A DNA stretch of 64,000 nt. It comes from Blastopirellula sp. J2-11. GTDB lineage: Bacteria > Planctomycetota > Planctomycetia > Pirellulales > Pirellulaceae. The notes beneath the pieces were generated by a model that was not told where the DNA came from, made no database searches, and saw only the letters and a program-made list of their open reading frames with translations. The stretch spans positions 1,178,001 to 1,242,000 of the forward strand of contig NZ_CP097384.1 in NCBI RefSeq assembly GCF_024584705.1, given 5' to 3'. Of this stretch, positions 8,037 through 16,985 are shown in pieces (positions within the stretch are counted from its first letter, which is position 1; each line of letters begins with the position of its first letter). Position numbers and translations under genes: made by a program.

Positions 8037-9407
8037 ATGGAACGCATTTGCAGTCAACTTGATCAGCTGATGTCGCACGACTTGGTCGGCGGCGTGGTGG
8101 AGACGATCGGCACCACGATCGCCGTCGGCGGTTTTCCGGCGCCGGTTGGATCGGTTGTCGAGATCCAACGTCAGTCGGGCAAGCCGCTGGCAGGAGAAGT
8201 AGTCGGGTTTCGAGGGGAGCTGACGTTGGTCTTTCCTTTGGAGCAACTGAGCGGCGTCCGGCAAGGGAGTCGTGTGCGGTTGATTCGCACGCTCCGTTCG
8301 ATTCCGGTCGGCGACTCGCTGTTGGGACGAATCGTCGACGCGCATGGCAATTGTATTGACGGCTTGCCACATCCGGCGCTGACGATGCGAGCTCCGATGG
8401 ATCAAGATCCGCCGCTGGCGACCAGTCGGCCGCGAATTCATGAAACATTTTCGACCGGCGTGCGCGCCATCGACGGCATGTTGACGTGCGGCGATGGGCA
8501 ACGCATCGGCATCTTCGCCGGTTCCGGCGTCGGCAAGAGCGTGACGCTGGGCATGATGGCGAAGTACGCGTCGTCGGAAGTCAACGTCATCGCACTGATC
8601 GGTGAACGCGGCCGCGAAGTCAATGACTTTATTGAACGGGACCTGGGCCCCGAGGGAATGGCGCGGAGCGTGGTTGTGGTGGCGACCAGCGATCAGCCTG
8701 CCATCATGCGCGTGCAGGCGGCGATGGCCGCGACCAGCATCGCTGAATATTTTCGTGAATCAGGGCGGCGCGTGCTGTTCATGATGGACTCGGTGACTCG
8801 TTTCGCGATGGCGCAGCGAGAGATTGGTCTCGCTGCAGGCGAACCGCCGACGACCAAAGGATACACGCCATCGGTATTTGCGATGCTGCCCAAGTTGGTC
8901 GAACGAACCGGTCGCAGCGCCCAAGGAAGCATCACCGCTTTCTATACCGTGTTGGTCGAAGGGGACGATACGAACGAACCGGTCAGCGACGCCGTGCGAG
9001 GCTTGCTGGATGGTCACGTCATCCTGTCACGAGCGATCGCGGCGAAAGGACATTATCCGGCGATTGATATCTTGGCCAGCATCAGCCGCCTGATGAACGA
9101 TCTGGTAAGCGAAGAAATGCGTCGCGCGGCGCAAACAATTCGAGAGTTGATGTCGACCTACCGCGAGAACGAAGATCTGATCAATATCGGCGCCTATCGC
9201 CAAGGAACGAATCCTCAGATTGATCTAGCGATCCGCATGCGAAGTGAGGTCGACACGTTTTTGCGTCAAGCGATGGAGGAGAAATCATCGGTCGCCGCCG
9301 CTCAGCAGCAGTTGTTGCAGCTCGCTGCGAAGTGCGGAGCCCGACCGGTTCCGAATGCAGCCGCATTGGCGAAAGCGAAGCGACAGACCCAGCAAGCCGG
9401 CGCCTAA
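8037..9407 (+). CDS. fliI: Flagellum-specific ATPase FliI
   Basis: A 456-residue ATPase of the F1-beta-like family. It has Walker A G-S-G-V-G-K-S at about 162-168, the export-ATPase pattern I-A-L-I-G-E-R-G-R-E-V-N-D-F-I, Walker B R-V-L-F-M-M-D-S-V-T-R-F-A-M-A, and the signature G-Y-T-P-S-V-F-A-M-L-P-K-L-V-E-R. FliI energises delivery of flagellar export substrates to the gate. Start ATG 8037; the gene is tightly packed between fliH and fliJ. Confidence 0.96.
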   Translation: MERICSQLDQLMSHDLVGGVVETIGTTIAVGGFPAPVGSVVEIQRQSGKPLAGEVVGFRGELTLVFPLEQLSGVRQGSRVRLIRTLRSIPVGDSLLGRIVDAHGNCIDGLPHPALTMRAPMDQDPPLATSRPRIHETFSTGVRAIDGMLTCGDGQRIGIFAGSGVGKSVTLGMMAKYASSEVNVIALIGERGREVNDFIERDLGPEGMARSVVVVATSDQPAIMRVQAAMAATSIAEYFRESGRRVLFMMDSVTRFAMAQREIGLAAGEPPTTKGYTPSVFAMLPKLVERTGRSAQGSITAFYTVLVEGDDTNEPVSDAVRGLLDGHVILSRAIAAKGHYPAIDILASISRLMNDLVSEEMRRAAQTIRELMSTYRENEDLINIGAYRQGTNPQIDLAIRMRSEVDTFLRQAMEEKSSVAAAQQQLLQLAAKCGARPVPNAAALAKAKRQTQQAGA

Positions 9408-9427
9408 GAATGGATGAGAGATAACCC

Positions 9428-9877
9428 ATGGCAAGTTTTCATTTCCGACTAGCGACTTACCTGAAGCTGAAAATCGCTGCGCGCGACCAGCGTCAGGCCG
9501 AGTTGATGGAAGTGTTGTCAATTCAAGAGCAATTGACCCGTGAAATGCAGGAAACGGCCGAGTTATTAGAGACGACGATCACCGAAGCGCGTGACGGTTG
9601 CTCGGTCGGTCGCATGAATGTCGACAGCTTGATTGTCGCTCAGCGAGAATTGAATCATCTCCGTTCACTAATTGCCCACAAACAAAGTTTGCAGCGGAAG
9701 CTGAATCCCCATATCGAACAGCGTCGCAACGCGTTGTTGGAAGCGGAAAAAGAGGTTCGTTCGCTCGAAAAACTGCGAGAGCGCCAAGAGAAGCGTTTTC
9801 AAACCGAGCAAGAGCGACTGGATAGTTTGGAATTAGACGAAATCGGGCTGATCGCCTTCGCCAGGAAGGAACGGTAA
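9428..9877 (+). CDS. fliJ: Flagellar export protein FliJ
   Basis: A 149-residue, almost wholly coiled-coil protein with the FliJ opening F-H-F-R-L-A-T-Y-L-K-L-K. Two long charged helices run through the rest, with a turn near residues 90-95. FliJ is the stalk of the export ATPase and recycles chaperones. It follows fliI as usual. Three bases separate its stop from the next start. Confidence 0.85.
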   Translation: MASFHFRLATYLKLKIAARDQRQAELMEVLSIQEQLTREMQETAELLETTITEARDGCSVGRMNVDSLIVAQRELNHLRSLIAHKQSLQRKLNPHIEQRRNALLEAEKEVRSLEKLRERQEKRFQTEQERLDSLELDEIGLIAFARKER

Positions 9878-9880
9878 CCG

Positions 9881-10579
9881 ATGGCCGCATTGAAACTGGC
9901 TGCTAGTTCGTTCGCTTATCTTTGCGTCGCTACGGTATTGGCCGCAGCGATCGGGGCCGGCGTATTGATCGCCACCAATCGTGTCGACAGCAGCAAAGCG
10001 TATTCGATTCTAGCGATTGTTTACGGTATTGATGAAGACAAAATCCGCGAGCAACTGGATGAATCGGCGAAACCAGAAGCGGATAACGAAGAACCTGATA
10101 TGCAGGCGGTGATCGATGCTCGCGCACGTCGCCATTTGGCGCTCGATTTTCGGATTCAAGCGCTCGATACCGGAATTGAAAATATTCGCGGCATGCAAGC
10201 CAATCTGGCGGAAGAACGCCGGCGCTACGATCAATTGAAAACCTCGTTCGACGATCGTTTGAAAAAGCTGGAAGAGGGCGTCCGCGATGATGCGATCGTC
10301 GAATTGCAGCGCACGATGGAGGCGATCGACGCACGCCAAGCGAAAGAACAGATGATGATCATGCTGGAGCGGGACGATAATTCGATGCAGGATGTCGTGA
10401 CCATTCTGAAGGGGATGCCGAACGACAAGCGAAAGAAGATTATCGCCGAGTTTCGCTCGGAGGAAGAAAAGCAGAAGTTGGCCGACATCTTGAATCAGAT
10501 TCGCTTGGGCGTGCCAGAGGCGTCGCTCATCAAGGGGGCGCGGGATCAACTAGACCAGTTTCAGCCAGAAACAACGTAG
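9881..10579 (+). CDS. MotE-like membrane-anchored coiled-coil protein
   Basis: A 232-residue protein. It has one N-terminal membrane helix (about residues 12-30, Y-L-C-V-A-T-V-L-A-A-A-I-G-A-G), a periplasmic coiled coil (about 75-135), and a C-terminal helical region with the MgtE-N/MotE-like pattern D-V-V-T-I-L-K-G-M-P-N-D-K-R-K-K-I. In other bacteria MotE chaperones the stator protein MotC and often sits between fliJ and fliK, as here. No motC is in the window, so the partner is unknown. Membership in this family is inferred from layout and the C-terminal motif. Confidence 0.6.
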   Translation: MAALKLAASSFAYLCVATVLAAAIGAGVLIATNRVDSSKAYSILAIVYGIDEDKIREQLDESAKPEADNEEPDMQAVIDARARRHLALDFRIQALDTGIENIRGMQANLAEERRRYDQLKTSFDDRLKKLEEGVRDDAIVELQRTMEAIDARQAKEQMMIMLERDDNSMQDVVTILKGMPNDKRKKIIAEFRSEEEKQKLADILNQIRLGVPEASLIKGARDQLDQFQPETT

Positions 10580-10591
10580 GGAGACAGGGCC

Positions 10592-12241
10592 ATGGAAACG
10601 CGAGATGCTCAGAGCGTGCAAGCGCCGACGCTGTCATTGCCGCCGCGGACGATCGGTGTCGCTGGAAGTGCGCCTGTCGATGCGTTGGCGTTCATTAACC
10701 TGATTCAGCAAAACACCGCGGCGATCACCAAGTCGCCGGGCGCACAAGCGTCGACGCCGACCGGGTCTTCGGCGACGGATCGCCCTGCTTCGCAAGATCG
10801 AGACGATTCATCCAGCGAAAGCGATGATTCGTCCGCAGTTCGTTCGTCGGATGATGCAGCGCAGGCGGTCGAGGAGTCGTCCGATTCCAACGACGACTTT
10901 GCGCAACAAGCGATCCTCGACGCTTCCGACAGCGAATCGATTGACGATGGCTCTGAGGAAGAAGATTTGATCATTGGCGAAGCGAAAGTGACCGCTCCGA
11001 TCGAAGACGCCGCCGACAAAAAGTTGGAAGAAGGTGAAAGAGTAGCGGAAGCCGAAGCTTCGGAACTTTCGGCCAGCGAATCGTTGACTGAAGTGGCCGG
11101 CGACAGATCGCAGGAGGAAGCGTCCGCGGTTGATGTCAATGAGGAGCAAGAAGAGGCGCTTGCCGACTTCGACCAACAACTTGCCGATGCTGCCGCTGAG
11201 GGATCTTCAACCGCTGCCGATTCGGATGCGATCGAAGATGCGGTGGCGGCGAAGGATAAACAGGAAACCGACGCCGAGTCGGAACTGACCGAATCAGAGG
11301 CGGGGACCAAGTTGGTCCAAGAGATCATTGCCGAGGAGCAGCAACAAGACGAAAGCCCCGCCGATTCGGACGAGGGCGAGCAGATTCGCCAAGCACAAGA
11401 AGCTGCGGCCGCCGCCTTAGAGCAAGAGCCTGACGCAGACGGACCGTCGGCGGCGGAGCAGTTTGCCGAGGATCGCCGTGAGGCGAGCGAGCGTCTTAGC
11501 AAAGAGACCGAAGTTCAGCAGGAAGCCGCTGCCGATGCTGGAGTCGATCCGTCGGCCGAAGGGGAGACAACATCCGCTCCGCAACGGATAGCGGCGCCGA
11601 CGCCTGGTACGAATGCGGCGAGCGCCGCAGCCGAGATCGCCGCGCCTCCCACTGCAAGTACGGCCCCGCAAGCGGCTGCGACAAGCGGTGGAGAGTCGTC
11701 GAGCGTCTCAGAACCTGGTTTGGGGACGGCGATTCAACGCGGATTACAGCGGGGATTGCTGCACAGCGCAAAGTCATCCGGCGATGCTCCGGTAATCGAT
11801 ACGGCGAAACAAATCCAGCTAATCCAACGGGTCTCCCAAGCGGTTCGCAACGCGCAAACGCATGGCGGCCCCATCAAATTGCGTCTGAGCCCGCCAGAGC
11901 TGGGATCGCTCCGCGTCGAATTGCAGGTCGACGAAGGGGGAATGAAAGCGAAATTGGAAGCGGAAAGCGAAGCGGTGCGTAAAGTGCTGCTCGACAACCT
12001 GCCGCAGTTGCGCGATCGATTGGCGGAATTGAACCTGCGCGTCGATTCGTTCGATGTTTCGGTCGGTCAAAACGGAAACCCGCAAGACGCCGGCGGAGCG
12101 CCGGCCGATCAGCAACAGAATTCATCCAATCAGCAATCGTCGAGCGGCAAACGAGATTCGGCCAGAGCGGAAAATTCCAGCGTGGAAGCGACTTCGACGT
12201 CCGTCATGACAAGCGATGGACAGCTTAACGTGATGGCCTAA
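10592..12241 (+). CDS. fliK: Flagellar hook-length control protein FliK
   Basis: A 549-residue protein. Residues about 60-340 are an extremely acidic Ser/Glu/Asp/Ala-rich region that should be unfolded. The C-terminal Flg_hook domain (about 415-500) carries I-K-L-R-L-S-P-P-E-L-G-S-L-R-V-E-L, the FliK signature. FliK acts as a ruler: the disordered N-terminal part is exported through the growing hook and the C domain triggers the FlhB specificity switch. The long ruler region may go with the oversized hook protein encoded downstream. A Ser/Gln-rich tail ends the protein. Confidence 0.85.
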   Translation: METRDAQSVQAPTLSLPPRTIGVAGSAPVDALAFINLIQQNTAAITKSPGAQASTPTGSSATDRPASQDRDDSSSESDDSSAVRSSDDAAQAVEESSDSNDDFAQQAILDASDSESIDDGSEEEDLIIGEAKVTAPIEDAADKKLEEGERVAEAEASELSASESLTEVAGDRSQEEASAVDVNEEQEEALADFDQQLADAAAEGSSTAADSDAIEDAVAAKDKQETDAESELTESEAGTKLVQEIIAEEQQQDESPADSDEGEQIRQAQEAAAAALEQEPDADGPSAAEQFAEDRREASERLSKETEVQQEAAADAGVDPSAEGETTSAPQRIAAPTPGTNAASAAAEIAAPPTASTAPQAAATSGGESSSVSEPGLGTAIQRGLQRGLLHSAKSSGDAPVIDTAKQIQLIQRVSQAVRNAQTHGGPIKLRLSPPELGSLRVELQVDEGGMKAKLEAESEAVRKVLLDNLPQLRDRLAELNLRVDSFDVSVGQNGNPQDAGGAPADQQQNSSNQQSSSGKRDSARAENSSVEATSTSVMTSDGQLNVMA

Positions 12242-12346
12242 CGGACCAAGAAAACTTGAAAATCGCATGCGTCGTGCGGCGCTGCGCAATACGTATCGAA
12301 CTGCGATCACGGTCGACAAAACAGACTCATTTATTTGGAGCGTTCT

Positions 12347-12949
12347 ATGTCAAGTGTAGGCGGCACAGGGTCGACAAACAGTAGTAGCGGCGCTGGGGCG
12401 AAGCAAGGGAACAGCTTGCAAGATCTTGACATGGATCAGTTCCTGAAACTCATGATCGCCGAGTTACAGAATCAGGATCCGATGGAGCCGATGAAGAACT
12501 CAGAGATGCTGGAGCAGATCGGACAGATCCGTAACATCACCGCGACAGAACAATTGTCGACCACGCTGACGAACGTTTTGGACGGCCAAAACATTTTGTC
12601 CGCCACCACGTTGATCGGCGGACAAGTTCAAGCGCTCACCGACCAAGGGGATGTGGTGTTTGGCGTGGTGACCGGCGCCCAGATCACTCCGAATGATGAT
12701 GGCGTGCGAGAGGTGTTTTTGAAAGTCATGACCGACGACGGAATCGCGACGGTCAAACTGGACGACATCTTCACCGTGCTTCCCGCTTCCGCCGGACAGG
12801 CTCCGCCGGAAGAAGGTGAGGAAACGGACGAGACGGATGGAACCGACGGAACGGACACGAACACTGGCGGCGCAAGCGGATCGGACGATACTAGCGGCTC
12901 GGATGAGTCCGACGGCGCCGGTGAAGACGATACAAGCGTCGCTGCGTAG
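12347..12949 (+). CDS. flgD: Flagellar hook cap protein FlgD
   Basis: A 200-residue hook-assembly scaffold. The conserved FlgD region M-D-Q-F-L-K-L-M-I-A-E-L-Q-N-Q-D-P-M-E-P-M lies at about residues 27-47, followed by N-S-E-M-L-E-Q-I-G-Q-I. Normally about 220 residues with an Ig-like C domain; here the C terminus ends in a low-complexity stretch of Gly, Asp, Ser, Thr and Glu. I use ATG 12347 because GGAG at 12337-12340 gives a good ribosome site; a TTG at 12335 also lies in frame. Confidence 0.9.
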   Translation: MSSVGGTGSTNSSSGAGAKQGNSLQDLDMDQFLKLMIAELQNQDPMEPMKNSEMLEQIGQIRNITATEQLSTTLTNVLDGQNILSATTLIGGQVQALTDQGDVVFGVVTGAQITPNDDGVREVFLKVMTDDGIATVKLDDIFTVLPASAGQAPPEEGEETDETDGTDGTDTNTGGASGSDDTSGSDESDGAGEDDTSVAA

Positions 12950-13044
12950 CAAATGGAACGGATGATTTTTGAGACCTGTGCGACGAGCGCGCGGCCGCCG
13001 CAAGAATAGACATAGATAGAATCCACTTACGGAGAAGTTGAGCA

Positions 13045-15873
13045 ATGGGTCTAGCATCGGCCATGACGACTGCGTTAACAGGCATGACGGCCGCCGAAAC
13101 GCAGATTGACGTGCTGGGCAATAACCTGGCGAACTCGCAAACGGTCGGCTTTAAAGCTTCCGATGCGTTGTTCGCCAATCAGTTTTTGCAAACGCGCGGA
13201 CTAGGTTCTAAACCAAGTGAAACGGACGGCGGAACCAATCCGCGGCAAGTCGGTCTCGGCGTGATGGTTGCTGAGATTACCCCTAATTTCACCCAGGGAA
13301 CGATCGAGGTGAGTTCGAATCCCTCGGATCTGGCGATTCAAGGGGACGGCTTCTTTATCGTCCAGGGGAACAACGGCGAACGGCTTTACACCCGCAACGG
13401 CATTTTCAAAACCAACTCGAACAATGAGCTGGTGACGATCGGCGGCGAACGGGTTCTCGGCTTTGGTATTGATGAAAACTTCAATATTCAAGAGACGCAG
13501 CTAGTGCCGTTGACGATTCCGCTGGGCGCCGCAGCTGTCGCCAAAGCGACTGAAAACGTCTATCTCGAAGGTACGCTGCCGGCGACCGGCGATCTGGCGA
13601 CGGTCGCACAGGTGATCGAAAGTTCGATTCTCGGTAACAGCGCTATCCCTCGTCCCGATGTCAGCGGAGCTTCGGCGATTGTGGCGGAGACGCCGGATGA
13701 CAGTTCGTCAACGACCGACAGCGTCTCGACGCCGGGGATTGGTTCGGTCGTTCAAGGGCAAACCGAAGGCGCCGGTTCGGTTCCGGATGGAACGTTCGAC
13801 TATCGCTTTACGTTTTCTGACGCCGCTTTGGCGAATGAAACGCAGGCTTCGGCCAATATCACGGTCAACGTGGCCGATTTGGGGGACGCGATTGCGGACA
13901 ACAATACGGTTACCTTTCCCGGCGCGCCGCAAAGCTCGAGTTACTCGCAAGTCAACATGTACCGCAGCAACGACGGCGGTGCGACCTACTTTTTGGTCAG
14001 CTCGACCGCGATGGGCGCGGCCGTTGAGGATGTTGCGGCGGCGCCGACGGCGACGCAATTGCCGGCGGCCAACATTAACGGAACAGGCTCTGGCGGCTTG
14101 CTGGGAGGGGGCGACGTGTATGAATATCGGTTCGCTTTTGTCGATGCGGATGGAAATGAGACGGTCGCGTCGGATGGTCAACAGATCACCGTCGATGGCG
14201 CTCCGGCCGATGGGAACGGGTACTCGGTCGTCCTCGATAATATTCCGACCAGCGCCGACTATACCGATGTTCGTATCTATCGTACGGCCGCCGGCGGCAG
14301 CGATTTTTATGAGCTCGATACGATCAGTATGGCGGCGGCCGCCGGTCCGTATATTGATGACGGCACGGTGCCGCTGACGGCCAATGAGCTGAACGAAGAT
14401 ACGATCAACGGCAACTACTCTTATCTGGTGACCTTCGGTCGCGCCGGACAGCAAGAGAGTCGACCTTCGTTGGTTCTCGGACCGCAAAACGTTATCAATG
14501 GTCGAATCGATCTAACCAATCTGCCGCTGCCGGCGGGGGGAACGCCTCCTTATGACACGGTGAACGTTTATCGCAATTTGTCCACCGATTCGGCGTCGTA
14601 TTATCTTGTGACCGAACTAGGCGCAGGCGAGAGTTTTGTCGACGATCGATCGGACGCGGCGATTTCGGACCTCACAAATTCGGCCAATCGTCGGATTGAC
14701 TTGGACGGACCAAAAGTCGACTCCAATACGTTATTGGTCGACGTTGTCAAACGGGACGGTTTGAACTTTGAGAGTATGTTCTCGGAAGGGGTGCTGACCT
14801 TCAAAGGTTCCAAAGGGGATCGTACGCTGAATGAAAAATCGTTTACCGTCACCGATACGACGATCGTTCAGGACCTGATCGAATTTCTCGAAGCGTCGCT
14901 TGGCATTCAGCCCTCGGTCAACGGCAACTCGAACCCGATTCCTGGTTCGGAAAATAACATTGCCGATGAGACCGGTGATTTGTCGCAAGGGATTTACATC
15001 ACGACAGAAGGTCGGATTCGCGTCGTTTCTAACAACGGCGTTGACAATGGTATCGACATTGGGCTGTCGTCCTTCCAGTTGGACAACGGTTCAGGCGTGG
15101 TTCAGAATCCGAATCTGAACTTTGGCGTGATTCAAGAAGCTGTCGGTGAAAGCGCCGTGGCCGACGTGATTGTGTACGACTCATTAGGCGTGCCGATGAA
15201 CGTTCGCGTGACGACGGTGCTGGAAAGCCGCAACGGCACGAATACCGTCTACCGTTGGTTCGCCGATTCGCCCGATAATGACGGCGATACGATCGGCGAC
15301 GAGTCGGAAGCGGCGAGAATTGCAGTCGGCACCGGGCTGATTTATTTTGACGGCGACGGCAATTTTATCGGCTCTGACAACAACACGGTGACGATCAACC
15401 GACGCAACATTCCGTCGGAATCGCCGCTTGAGTTCGATCTCAACTTTGACCAGCTGTCGGGCCTGGCGGCTGATAAGGCGACTTTGAACGCATCGCGACA
15501 AGATGGTTCCGGCACCGGTAAGCTGAACAGTTTTATCATTAGCGAAGACGGGATTATCCGCGGCGTCTTTTCCAGCGGCGTCGATCGCGATCTGGGGATG
15601 ATTCAGCTGGCTCGTTTCGCCAATCCCAGCGGTTTGGAGCAACGTGGTAACAATCTGTTCGCCTCCGGCGTGAACTCTGGTCTGCCTGTCCAAGGGGACG
15701 CCGGTGAAGAGGGGATCGGCAGTATCATTGCTGGCGCCGTCGAATTGTCGAATACCGATATCGGCGGAAACCTGATCGACTTGATTCTGGCTTCGACCCA
15801 GTACCGCGGCAGCTCACGAATCATTACAACCGCGCAGCAATTGTTCGACGAATTGCTGAATATCCGCCGATAG
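13045..15873 (+). CDS. flgE: Flagellar hook protein FlgE with three extra tandem domains
   Basis: A 942-residue hook subunit, about twice the usual size. The N terminus has G-M-T-A-A-E-T-Q-I-D-V-L-G-N-N-L-A-N and Q-G-D-G-F-F-I-V-Q-G; the C terminus has I-L-A-S-T-Q-Y-R-G-S-S-R-I-I-T-T-A-Q-Q. These are the paired D0/D1 parts of FlgE. Between them, residues about 250-545 contain three tandem repeats of roughly 90-100 residues. Each has a Y-x-Y/F-x-x-x-F opening, an E-T/E-S turn, a V-x-M/I/V-Y-R strand and a closing D-D or D-V, like Ig/fibronectin-III sandwiches. They would sit on the outside of the hook. Start ATG 13045 follows CGGAGAAG. Confidence 0.92.
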   Translation: MGLASAMTTALTGMTAAETQIDVLGNNLANSQTVGFKASDALFANQFLQTRGLGSKPSETDGGTNPRQVGLGVMVAEITPNFTQGTIEVSSNPSDLAIQGDGFFIVQGNNGERLYTRNGIFKTNSNNELVTIGGERVLGFGIDENFNIQETQLVPLTIPLGAAAVAKATENVYLEGTLPATGDLATVAQVIESSILGNSAIPRPDVSGASAIVAETPDDSSSTTDSVSTPGIGSVVQGQTEGAGSVPDGTFDYRFTFSDAALANETQASANITVNVADLGDAIADNNTVTFPGAPQSSSYSQVNMYRSNDGGATYFLVSSTAMGAAVEDVAAAPTATQLPAANINGTGSGGLLGGGDVYEYRFAFVDADGNETVASDGQQITVDGAPADGNGYSVVLDNIPTSADYTDVRIYRTAAGGSDFYELDTISMAAAAGPYIDDGTVPLTANELNEDTINGNYSYLVTFGRAGQQESRPSLVLGPQNVINGRIDLTNLPLPAGGTPPYDTVNVYRNLSTDSASYYLVTELGAGESFVDDRSDAAISDLTNSANRRIDLDGPKVDSNTLLVDVVKRDGLNFESMFSEGVLTFKGSKGDRTLNEKSFTVTDTTIVQDLIEFLEASLGIQPSVNGNSNPIPGSENNIADETGDLSQGIYITTEGRIRVVSNNGVDNGIDIGLSSFQLDNGSGVVQNPNLNFGVIQEAVGESAVADVIVYDSLGVPMNVRVTTVLESRNGTNTVYRWFADSPDNDGDTIGDESEAARIAVGTGLIYFDGDGNFIGSDNNTVTINRRNIPSESPLEFDLNFDQLSGLAADKATLNASRQDGSGTGKLNSFIISEDGIIRGVFSSGVDRDLGMIQLARFANPSGLEQRGNNLFASGVNSGLPVQGDAGEEGIGSIIAGAVELSNTDIGGNLIDLILASTQYRGSSRIITTAQQLFDELLNIRR

Positions 15874-15916
15874 TCGGGATATTCCGATTGTGCCGATAGG
15901 CGACCTTCGATATTTT

Positions 15917-15960
15917 TAGGCCCCCGCCCGTATCTTTGCGAGCGTGGGCCTATTTTATTA
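15917..15960 (+). terminator. Rho-independent terminator after flgE
   Basis: Arms 15917-15927 and 15942-15952 pair over 11 bases with one mismatch, around a 14-base loop, and are followed by TTTTATTA. It closes the flgB-flgE transcript. flbD begins only 11 bases later, so some read-through or a separate promoter is needed for the stator genes. Confidence 0.75.
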
Positions 15961-15970
15961 GGTGCCTTGA

Positions 15971-16180
15971 ATGATCAAGCTAACGCGATTGGGAGGGCAT
16001 CCATTCGTACTGAATGCGGAATTGATTCAGTATGTGGAAGCTAATCCAGACACATTTATCACATTAACTACCGGCGATCGTATGGTTGTCGCAGAGTCGC
16101 TGGATGATGTGCTAGCACGCGCGATCCGGTACCAACAAGCGAAATTTCTGGCTCCTGCGGGACCAGTGACACCTGCCTAA
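15971..16180 (+). CDS. flbD: FlbD/SwrD-family small flagellar protein
   Basis: A 69-residue protein with the family opening M-I-K-L-T-R-L-G-G-H-P-F-V-L-N-A-E-L-I-Q-Y-V-E, followed by P-D-T-F-I-T-L-T-T-G-D-R. In Bacillus the homologue SwrD supports motor power, and the gene usually lies before motA or fliL, as here. It is unrelated to the Caulobacter activator that shares the name FlbD. The C-terminal extension after about residue 60 is variable. Confidence 0.85.
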   Translation: MIKLTRLGGHPFVLNAELIQYVEANPDTFITLTTGDRMVVAESLDDVLARAIRYQQAKFLAPAGPVTPA

Positions 16181-16208
16181 ACGGCATAACGTGGGCAAAG
16201 CGTAGTTT

Positions 16209-16985
16209 ATGGACATCGCGTCGGTAATAGGGCTGATCGCCGCATTTGGGTTGATTCTCACCGCGATTCTGATTGCGCCCGGGTCCTCGTTGGCGGCGTT
16301 CATTGACGCGCCCTCGATTCTGGTCGTCTGCGGCGGCGCGGTCGCGGCCTGCATGATGGCGTTTCCGCTGAAATCGATCGTCAGTTCGCCGATGGCGCTG
16401 AAGGTCTGCTTTCTGAACAAACCGACCGACGTCGTCGCGTTGATCAAAGAAATCGTCAGTCTGGCCGAAACCGCGCGGCGCGACGGTCTATTGGCGCTGG
16501 AAGGCCGCATCGCCGAAATCAGCAATCCCTTTATTATTGTGGGGATTCAAATGGCGGTCGACGGCGCGCGCCCTGACGTCATTGAGGATCTCTTACGAAC
16601 CGAAATCGACGCCGTCGCGACGCGGCATCGCGACACGAAAGCAATATACGACCAGATGGGGCGTTTCGCACCGGCTTACGGCATGATCGGCACGCTGCTT
16701 GGCCTGATTATCATGTTGGGCAATATGAGCGATCCGTCCTCGATCGGTTCTGGGATGGCGGTCGCTTTGTTGACCACGCTCTATGGGGCGATCGTCTCGA
16801 ACTGCGTCTTTCTGCCGTTTGCCGAAAAGCTCTCGTTTTTGAACAAGCAAGAGTTGCTGACGATGGAAATCATCGTCCGCGGCATTATGGCGATTCAGTC
16901 AGGCGAGAACCCGCGGGTGATCGAACAAAAACTGCGCACCTTCCTGCCGCCGGCCGCACGTAAGAAATCGGAAGAGGCCAAATAA
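16209..16985 (+). CDS. motA: Flagellar motor stator protein MotA
   Basis: A 258-residue proton-channel subunit with four membrane helices (about 4-22, 34-51, 155-175, 185-205). The cytoplasmic loop holds A-R-R-D-G-L-L-A-L-E, in which Arg90 and Glu98 fall at the same numbers as the E. coli residues that contact FliG. The conserved channel proline is in F-A-P-A-Y-G-M-I-G-T. MotA with MotB forms the stator that turns the FliG ring. Its stop overlaps the motB start by one base (TAATG), so the two are translationally coupled. Confidence 0.93.
   Translation: MDIASVIGLIAAFGLILTAILIAPGSSLAAFIDAPSILVVCGGAVAACMMAFPLKSIVSSPMALKVCFLNKPTDVVALIKEIVSLAETARRDGLLALEGRIAEISNPFIIVGIQMAVDGARPDVIEDLLRTEIDAVATRHRDTKAIYDQMGRFAPAYGMIGTLLGLIIMLGNMSDPSSIGSGMAVALLTTLYGAIVSNCVFLPFAEKLSFLNKQELLTMEIIVRGIMAIQSGENPRVIEQKLRTFLPPAARKKSEEAK

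Noticed and set aside
10705-11502. 265-codon Ser-rich frame on the minus strand
   Set aside because: Mirror of the acidic low-complexity region of fliK.
12963-12982. TGGAACG as a sigma-54 -24 box before flgE
   Set aside because: The -12 GC is absent at the right distance.
13658-14377. 239-codon Arg-rich frame in flgE
   Set aside because: Out-of-frame reading of the hook gene; no domain.
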